Origin: Progne subis subis
Taxonomy: Eukaryota > Chordata > Aves > Passeriformes > Hirundinidae
Assembly (NCBI GenBank): GCA_022316685.1
Contig: JAKJHU010000106.1
Span: 2,185,547 to 2,249,546 of the forward strand
Direction: 5' to 3'
DNA length: 64,000 bases
Below the pieces are notes generated by a model that saw nothing but the letters and a program-made list of their open reading frames with translations, made no database searches and was not told where the DNA came from. The stretch's first letter is position 1. Each line of letters opens with the position of its first letter. A program made the position numbers and the translations under genes. Below, piece after piece: positions 25,480 to 64,000 of this stretch.

Positions 25480-25900
25480 GAAAATGACTTCTTTTCAACA
25501 CTGAGTCCTTTTGCTTTTCCCTAAAATAACCTCAATTTGTATTTATCATCATATAGCATTCAGAATTGGGAACAGTACAGACACAAGCACAGCACCAAGT
25601 AGAGCAGAATAATTACCTCCTGTGCCTCACATCTGATGCTTTTGTTACTATTACTCAGAACAGGTTTTGTTTTGCTATCACTGGGTTTTAACTCCTAGTC
25701 TGATCTGCTGTAATACCCAGAATACTCAACACAGAACTGCTTCATTCCCTGACAAGCTGATGCCCTAACACTCAATTTTCTCTTGCAAATTTGACAGGGC
25801 CAGGCTGTTCTACCATCCAGACTATTAACAAAAACATTGAATAAATTCATAAACTTGATGACGGTACTGTGCTTTAACAGGAACAAGGAAATACGTCCTA
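25480..25900 (-). mobile_element. Old CR1 LINE relic
   Basis: Plus strand carries AGTAGAGCAGAATAATTACC, GCAGAACTGCTTC-like text and TTGCAAATTTGACAGG...ACCATCCAGACTATTAACAAAAACATTGAATAAA-like text in CR1 antisense order. Diverged and lacks the 3' terminal repeat. Edges approximate. Confidence 0.65.
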
Positions 25901-26005
25901 AATTTCCAATTTAGAACGTTGCCTGGGAAAGATTCTTCAATTCATTGTTCTTTAGCTTCAGTATGTTAAAGCACCTTAAATCAAAGAAAACTAGAAAACC
26001 TTAGG

Positions 26006-26043
26006 AAAAAAAAAAAAAAAGACTTTAAATAGACTTTAAATCA
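26006..26043 (+). repeat. A15 run and 11-bp tandem duplication
   Basis: A15 at 26006-26020, then two adjacent copies of a GACTTTAAATA-like unit. Confidence 0.8.
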
Positions 26044-26499
26044 GACAGTAGTTCACAGGCCATCAGCAACTTACTAATGACTGTTCATAAACAAGTTAAC
26101 TTTACCTGAATCAGTAAGACAAGCCAGTAGTAAGCATTTGATGCGTTGCAGAGGTAATATTAGCTTTAAGTTGCTTTATCCACTAACATAAAATCACATT
26201 TACAAATACTTATGGTTATTTTCTCTAGGGCTATTATAGGTGGCTTTTTAACTAGAATAGCATGAAGTCCTACAGACCAGTATGATTTTACACTACATAT
26301 AAAATGATTCAGAGGAATGTTATATCAGTATTTTCTTACTTTGGAGCTAGAACTGTCAACATCATTGTCTAAACTTAAAATGGTCAAAAAATGGAATTGT
26401 ATGGGTGTGAGAACAGTTTTACCTCAGCGTTACTTCAAAAGTTTTTGTATGTATGTAATAAATGAAAAACATTTAGGAAAGCTCCCCCCGCCTATTCCA

Positions 26500-27531
26500 C
26501 AGTTAATTTTAGTTTTTTTATTGATCCAGTCTTGAATAATGCTGCTTATTTGGTAACAATATCAGGCAAAAACATGAGCAAGTGTCATTCTGCATTCCAA
26601 TATGAATCATTCAATAAAGTTTTGCAATATATACATTTTATCCAGCTTCTGACATTAAAGGTCATCATGCCAATGAAAATTTTTAACAATACAATAAAAT
26701 CCTTCAAATAGAAATGCTTATGAATGTAATTCAAGAGACCAGATAATTTAATTTTCTGAAATTTATATCACTCATGTCCATAATAATTTTACATTTCACA
26801 CTTCATGCTCTCAAATGTTACCCTAGAGAAGACTAAATCTTTTTGCCACATATACTATTAAAGACACTAGCCAGGTTTATAGACTTACAGAAGACTACAA
26901 TAAGATGTAAAATTTACTAGTAATAAGTTATGACATTTGCTGACTAAAACATTATTCAGTAGACCCTAATGTTTGAGCCACTCAAATACAATAAGTATTT
27001 GGATGTTATATACTACCCAATTCATATACTTACAGTGCAAAGTAAGAGACAGTTTTTTCCTGAGCGTTTAGGAAATGAAAATCCTTTTTCATCTTTCATT
27101 ACAGTCCATTTAAAATATACTCCTCACATACCTAGGCTTGTCAAGACTGTACAATTAAGACAGGCAAAAGTTTGTAGATATCAGAGCCCAGTCAGGAATC
27201 AGAAGGGTTACTGAACATCTCTAAAATTTGTCCCCGTTTTTCAAGTCTAAGGATATAATAGGCTTTTGACTTTTAGCAAAAAATTCAGAAATTACATTTT
27301 TCCCATTGACCAGACATTCCAAAATGTACAAACCACATGCCTTCCAAAACAGAGAAACAGCTGCTAGCTAAACAAATTGCAATACATATTTCAACTTACT
27401 ATTCTGTAGTTAATGTAATGCCCAGTGAGCTGTGCCTCCAACAGACATAAGAGAATAAAACTTTTAGGAATGTGTTTTGGGCATTTTTTAAGGAAGCTGG
27501 ATTCCTTACAAGTTCATCTTTTTCTCAGTAG
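26500..27531 (-). other. USP33: USP33 3' UTR (extent inferred)
   Basis: Follows the stop codon. The first canonical AATAAA found on the minus strand is at 26522-26517, about 1 kb downstream, followed by a G-rich stretch (the plus strand shows CCCCCCG near 26485). A weaker ATTAAA lies at 26752-26747. The end is not proven without transcript data. Confidence 0.45.
26517..26522 (-). terminator. Candidate USP33 polyadenylation signal AATAAA
   Basis: Minus-strand AATAAA about 1 kb after the USP33 stop, with a G-rich downstream element. Other, weaker hexamers exist, so this is only the best candidate. Confidence 0.4.
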
Positions 27532-59085
<31,554 letters not shown>

Positions 59086-60289
59086 TGCTGAAGCTGTATT
59101 TTAGGAGATCCTGAAGCTGGAATTTTCAACACCAGAGAAACACCTGTCAACAGAAGTAAGAACGAGTAAAACCCAATTCCTTAGAATAGACAGCAATACT
59201 AGATATCCAGTATGCAACATATACGTAACTTTTAAAACAATGTGCCTCTTTAGACTAAGCATAAATAACTTTTATTAAGAGACTCCAATAGCCCGAAACT
59301 AAACCTGCTGACTTCTCAAATGAAATCCAATGACTTCTAGGTCATAAACTAAAAGAATTCTGGATGGAGGAGAGCTGATTTGGGTTAATTATTTAACTTT
59401 CTGGACTCTGCCATGGCACCCAAATGATATAAACATTTGTTTTCAACCCTACCTAAAACCGCCTATGACCTTGCCTCTAAGTTCTGGAAAAGGATCTTTG
59501 CAACACTGCTGAAGTTGTGAAGGCTAAACTGCAGGAACACAAGACTCATTTATCAAAGGAGAAAGAAACTTTATCTTGGTTTTATTTATTTACAAAGACA
59601 CATTCTAGATTCAGATATATTATATATCAAACTCACACGTAGCATTAAACACTCAGCAACACTTTTATCTTGTTCCCTTTGCCTATCCAAGGTCTCTAGT
59701 GCAGACACAGAAACTTATCAGAAATAGAATGCTACATACAATCACTTTGTCATTATTATTTCAATAGCTGCATAGAAAGCAACAGAAGGAACCAATTCTG
59801 TAATGTTCTTTTAATACAAATACTCCGACTAATTCAGACAGAGACTATCCAATAACTTTGTTTTTGTCACTTAAACAATTACTATTAATGACTCAATCTC
59901 TGTAAAGGCCAAGAAAAAATTAACTTTTTTTTTCCCCAATTATTATCTGTCCAATTGTAGTCCAAGACGTGCAATTAAACTTCAGCTTCACCCTCCTTGA
60001 TCTGTTTGCAACCTCTGGCACTGTTATCAGCACCTCTTTCCTCTTTGCCTGAGCGCTCTGGCAGCTTTATGTTTACTCCTTCCACTTACAGGACCAACCA
60101 CTCATTTCAGTATCAAGCACCCTACAGTTTTGACAGAGCAGGGGAAAACGAACCTTGCCGAGTGGGCATCTAAGACACACTCCCTGGTAAACTTTCAGCT
60201 TATTATGTCTGACTTACTTTTTTCCTCCCTTGCCTTGCAATAAGATCCCTTTGAATCAAGAGCCATTTCAGCACCCTTTGGTAATTTTT

Positions 60290-60510
60290 CTATATGTGTG
60301 TGTATGTGTAAAAATAGTCTGTTTTATTATTATAAACACTGTTACACAAATAGTATTATTGAAGTATTACATATTATTTGTAATGGAATGTGTGATACTT
60401 CATGTTGTATTACATGCACATACATATACACACGCACATATACACAAATATTTTTATTTATATATAAACAATTACTTATATATAAATATTTATTATATAT
60501 ATAATTGCAA
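60290..60510 (+). repeat. TG/CA and AT simple-sequence region
   Basis: TATGTGTGTGTATGTG near 60293, ACACACGCACATATACAC near 60430 and long TATATA stretches up to 60505. Confidence 0.85.
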
Positions 60511-61038
60511 ATATAGACTCGAGTATAAGTGAGCCTTTTTTAACATTATGTTAACTATCCAATAAAATATTTCAGAACTTATCTCATAAGACTGAAAATA
60601 CTACAGTAAGTCAATCATTTAGGATTTTTTTTCTAGATGACATCTAATTCTCTTCCAGGACCAGTGGCATGACATTTAAAATGCATTATTCTAAAACATA
60701 AGCTCCAGCTGGAAAAGTACTTCCTCAGTTCAGTGATTGACTGAATCTATATGCACTGTTACTGAAAGACACTTCAAATAAGGCAACAGATTTTCAAGCC
60801 AAAACTCCTCAACTTCCATCATACTAGCAAACCCTCTTCGAACTGTAAGGCTCCCTCTCAGAAGAGAAATGGCAACATTAATGCATGTTACATCTTCCCA
60901 AGTTTGCAAGGTCTGTTAAAATGTTAAAGGACAAGTGAGCTTCAAATAAAGCCTTGAGAACATTAAATACAGTGAGATGACTTAATACAAATGCTCTAGA
61001 AAGACTGATATAATGGATTAGTAAAGCTTTAGGCTTAA

Positions 61039-61058
61039 TTTTTTTTTTTTTTTTTTTT
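61039..61058 (+). repeat. T20 homopolymer
   Basis: Uninterrupted poly-T. Confidence 0.95.
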
Positions 61059-61846
61059 GGCGGCAGAAGCTTTCTGAATGCATTTTTCCAAGTAATACAA
61101 AGCAATGAATGGAGACTTCACCTCATGCTGCCAGATTTGTATTCAATGTATTTAACTTTTCATACACGTAACTGCACAAATCCAAACCTGCGGTCCTGAA
61201 CAAACCCAAACTCAGGAGTTCTGCTCATGCCAGTTTCTGTTTCTTGGTGCAATCTGCATCTCTCCTCTTCTAATAATCATCACAAAGGCCAAAGCTCTTT
61301 AAACTCATGTCCCTGTGGATGTGGTCCCTATTCCTGTCCATATGGAGAGCATCTCTTGTGGAAGTGTAGTTCACGTTACAGATTCTTCACATGCCATTAT
61401 ACGAGCATAGCTGACTGGCTTTTCACCTTTTGTTAACAGATTTTTATATACCTTCCATCTCGCAGCACTGTGATAACTCACTCCACTGCCATAACCTTGG
61501 TAGCTTAAAATACATTGCTGCAGGAACGCATTTTGTAAAATTTTGTGTTAAAGTCTAAAACTGTAAAATTAATTAAAAACCATTAAAAGCATGACTCATC
61601 CTTCACCTAAGTCCTAGCAAGCCCAGGGTAGCCCCTCCCTTGCTCACTGACCTTCCTCCATTTCACCACTTCCAACTCTGTGTGAAGAGATTGCTTTTCT
61701 TCCCCTGCTCATCATCACATCTGCTTTAACACCAGCTTCTGCATTGCATTGGCCTCATCCAAAAATTGTTTTTCTGCATTTTCAGTACTTGAAAAGAAAC
61801 CCAAAATAATCCAACAAGACTACTTTTGTAGTTTTTCTCACATTCC

Positions 61847-61872
61847 AACAGGAGTTTTATTATACTCCTGTT
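61847..61872. repeat. Perfect 9-bp inverted repeat, 8-nt loop
   Basis: AACAGGAGT ... ACTCCTGTT, about 50 bp outside the CR1 3' end. Confidence 0.9.
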
Positions 61873-61919
61873 CCAAAGCTGGAGTATAACTCCATTTCAT
61901 GATCCCAGTGCGATCACAC

Positions 61920-62330
61920 AATCATAGAATTGTTTGGGCTGGAAGAAACCATCAGAGACATCTGGTTCCAAAGCCTCTACCATGGGCAGGGATGTCACGC
62001 ACTAGATCAGGTTGCTCAGGGCCCCATCCAGGCTGGCCTCAGACACTTCCAGGGATGGGGCATCCACAACTCTGAACAACCTGTTCCAGTGCCACACTTC
62101 CCTCACAGTTAAGAATTTCTTCCTAATATCTAACCTAAACCTGCCCTCTGAGTTCAAAGCCATTCCCCTTTGTTCTATCACTACAGGCCCTTGTGAAAAG
62201 TCCTGCTCCAATTCTCTTCCAGCCTCTTTAGGCACTGGAGGTTGTGTAAGGTCTCCTCTTTTCTCCTGGTGGCACAGCCCCAACTCTCCCAGCCTGTTTC
62301 TACACCAACCGCTCATGATCACACTCGTAC
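61920..62330 (-). mobile_element. CR1 LINE 3' end, 5'-truncated
   Basis: Chicken-repeat-1 non-LTR retrotransposon. On the minus strand it ends in the CR1-type terminal ATTCTATGATT at 61930-61920, the typical 3' end. The body (GGGATGGGGCATCCACAAC, TTCTTCCTAATATCTAACCT on plus) is the classic CR1 tail. A minus-strand open frame over 62322-62002 is the ORF2 C-terminus, with recognisable RFRLDIRKKF and HWNRL segments. The rest of ORF2 is missing, so it is a dead, relatively young copy. Confidence 0.93.
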
Positions 62331-63667
62331 AATAAGGTTCTCATCAATGCCTCCCACAGATCTGGAAGAGAATTTCTCTCCCAGTCTATTGCCATGCTCT
62401 CTCCATTGTTTCCCCCCAGAGGTTTCAGTTCACCTATCTCAATGCTTCATACTACCCCATCCCATGAAGCAAACCAATTAATGCTCCAAAGTAGGACTGA
62501 TCAACACAATTTTGTTTTGACCATGCATAGAGTCATACTTCAAATAAAAAATTCTCATGAAGTCCAGTCTCGGAGGGTTTTCTTTTCCTGACTAGTCTTT
62601 TCATTCACCAAGGGAAAAAAAAAAAAAATAAGCCATCAGAGAAATGTGGACCATAATCCAAAGCATCACGACCAGCAACTGATCTATTATTCAGCAGAAT
62701 TCCACAGCATCACAAACACGTGTGATGCCTACCATGGAAGACCTATCACACCCACAGGAAACCCCCATCAAACACTAAGAGAATTCAACTGATCTCAAAA
62801 ACCACCTTTGGATCATGTAGGGAACCCAATTATTTCCTGAAGAAACAAACCAGATTTTAAATTCTTTAAAAAAATTTTGGATGGATGATTTCATCTGCCT
62901 AGTTACAGTAGTTAACATTTCAACAGATATTGAAACAAACAATTATAGGTGTTACGTATTCCACTGATATTCTAAATATGGAGCTGTTTTAACAGATCAT
63001 TTTAGAGGGTTCAGTAAGGGAATGCTGATGGAAGACTTTAAGAATAAAAGGATGATTCTGAAGACATCAGTTACATGAAGCAGCAATTATGTCTTCATTA
63101 CAGGGTTTTATTATTTTGTCAGTTCAGCTCTGAATAACAGCATCTCAAACCACTAATCTGTAAATTCAGGCTTTTTAGTTGCACTCAGTTATTTTACAGT
63201 TCCAGTGATGCACTGGAACAATTTCATTTAACATTTATTTATATTTTATAGCAGTAATGCAAGGGTGACACAGGGAGCAACTTTGTACCCGAACACTTAA
63301 TTACTTTGAATACTAAGGAGTTCTGGAAGTTCGGTAATTACCTACCATATTAATATTCTTCACACTTCAGAAAAAACTCGCCAGCATTCACTCAAAGCTA
63401 TAAAAGCCCACTGAAGTGATAGCCTTAGGCATATTCAGATTGTTAAGATACGTATTTTTTATTGCTTTCCTAAAAATCTGTGGGTTTTTTAATAAACTTT
63501 ACAGAAACGTCCTTCAACTACTTTTGTACACGAATGACGTTTTTACCAAACTTAAAATCAAGTCTTCTTAGTGTATGAACTTAAGGTTCATCTTTCCTAT
63601 TTCTTGACCTAGGTTCCTTTCAATAGGTAGTTTTGAATTTTATCTCCTCTCCTTCCGTATTTTTATC

Positions 63668-63693
63668 TTTTTTTTTTTTTTTTTTTTTTTTTT
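63668..63693 (+). repeat. T26 homopolymer
   Basis: Uninterrupted poly-T near the right end; no retroelement body recognised beside it. Confidence 0.95.
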
Positions 63694-64000
63694 AATCTAG
63701 CAAGAATAAACAAGTACATCACATTCCTTGAAAAAATTACACCACCAATCCCAGCTCTGGTAGAGAGCTTACTTTACCTATTTAGCATAAAACCTGGTAT
63801 TTCCCCACTAAATGTCGTAAATATGCTCAGTAACCTGGTCAAAGGCACCTGGTCTTTCTCCTCAGGCACCATGACCTACCCACTCAAGCAAAACACAAAT
63901 TTATAACTCACTTCCATTACATTTTTTTTTCCTGCCCTTAAGTACTGTTCCCACAGAGAAAAGGCATTAAAAAATATTCGGGAGTTGAGAGTATATCCTC

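Larger units (their letters stand above)
16111..26499. other. Intergenic region between CpG island and USP33
   Basis: About 10 kb with no credible coding exon. Contains a CTCF-like motif (17447-17460), poly-T near 18660, AT-rich simple sequence (23200-23222, 24250-24350), a 10-bp hairpin (24363-24388), an old CR1 relic (about 25480-25900) and an A15 run at 26006-26020. Confidence 0.7.
59144..64000 (-). other. Probable USP33 5' intron
   Basis: The start exon has an acceptor at its 5' side, so a non-coding upstream exon must lie further right. No CpG island or credible first exon is seen before 64000. Contents: AT/TG simple repeat at 60290-60510, poly-T at 61039-61058, a CR1 3' end at 61920-62330, poly-A near 62613 and poly-T at 63668-63693. 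Confidence 0.65.

Noticed and set aside
60230..60532. 100-aa open frame over TG/AT repeats
   Set aside because: Translation of microsatellite sequence; low complexity.
62002..62322. 106-aa minus open frame as a gene
   Set aside because: It is the decayed end of CR1 ORF2, not a host gene.

Overview
The window is nuclear DNA from a bird, most likely a songbird (passerine). It is AT-rich, with long non-coding stretches, GT-AG introns and one sharp CpG island. It carries avian CR1 LINE copies of several ages, plus an LTR of a type I know as abundant in songbird genomes. The species cannot be named from the sequence. No bacterial operon, CRISPR array, tRNA or rRNA was seen.

The only protein-coding gene I can assemble is USP33 (VDU1, a ubiquitin-specific protease), on the minus strand. 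I joined 23 coding exons from the ATG at 59085 to the TAG ending at 27532. All 23 join in frame and total 2736 nt, that is 911 residues plus stop. Every intron is GT-AG. The product has a zinc-finger UBP domain, a Cys/His USP catalytic domain with a large polar insert, and two DUSP domains. The start exon has 5' UTR and an upstream acceptor, so the promoter and exon 1 lie beyond position 64000.

Layout by region: 1-14.7 kb is AT-rich with no recognisable exon and holds two old CR1 relics (about 4.09-4.60 and 9.95-10.63 kb) and simple repeats. 14.7-16.1 kb is a CpG-island promoter with YY1, NRF1, E-box and CGCG-type motifs and candidate splice donors on both strands. By synteny remembered from human and chicken (ZZZ3-USP33-MIGA1), it is probably the promoter of ZZZ3 (ATAC acetyltransferase complex), transcribed leftward so that 1-15.7 kb would be its first intron. 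No ZZZ3 coding exon is visible, so this is inference. 16.1-26.5 kb is intergenic, with one old CR1 relic near 25.5-25.9 kb. 26.5-59.1 kb is USP33. 59.1-64 kb is probably USP33 5' intron and carries a younger CR1 3' end with a recognisable ORF2 C-terminal remnant.

No new gene system was found. The points most worth a second look are a perfect 19-bp hairpin in USP33 intron 20, a homopolymer polypyrimidine tract abutting the exon 8 acceptor, an in-frame stop that rules out the longer human-type N-terminus through this exon, the two-faced architecture of the CpG island, and CTCF-like motifs on either side of it.
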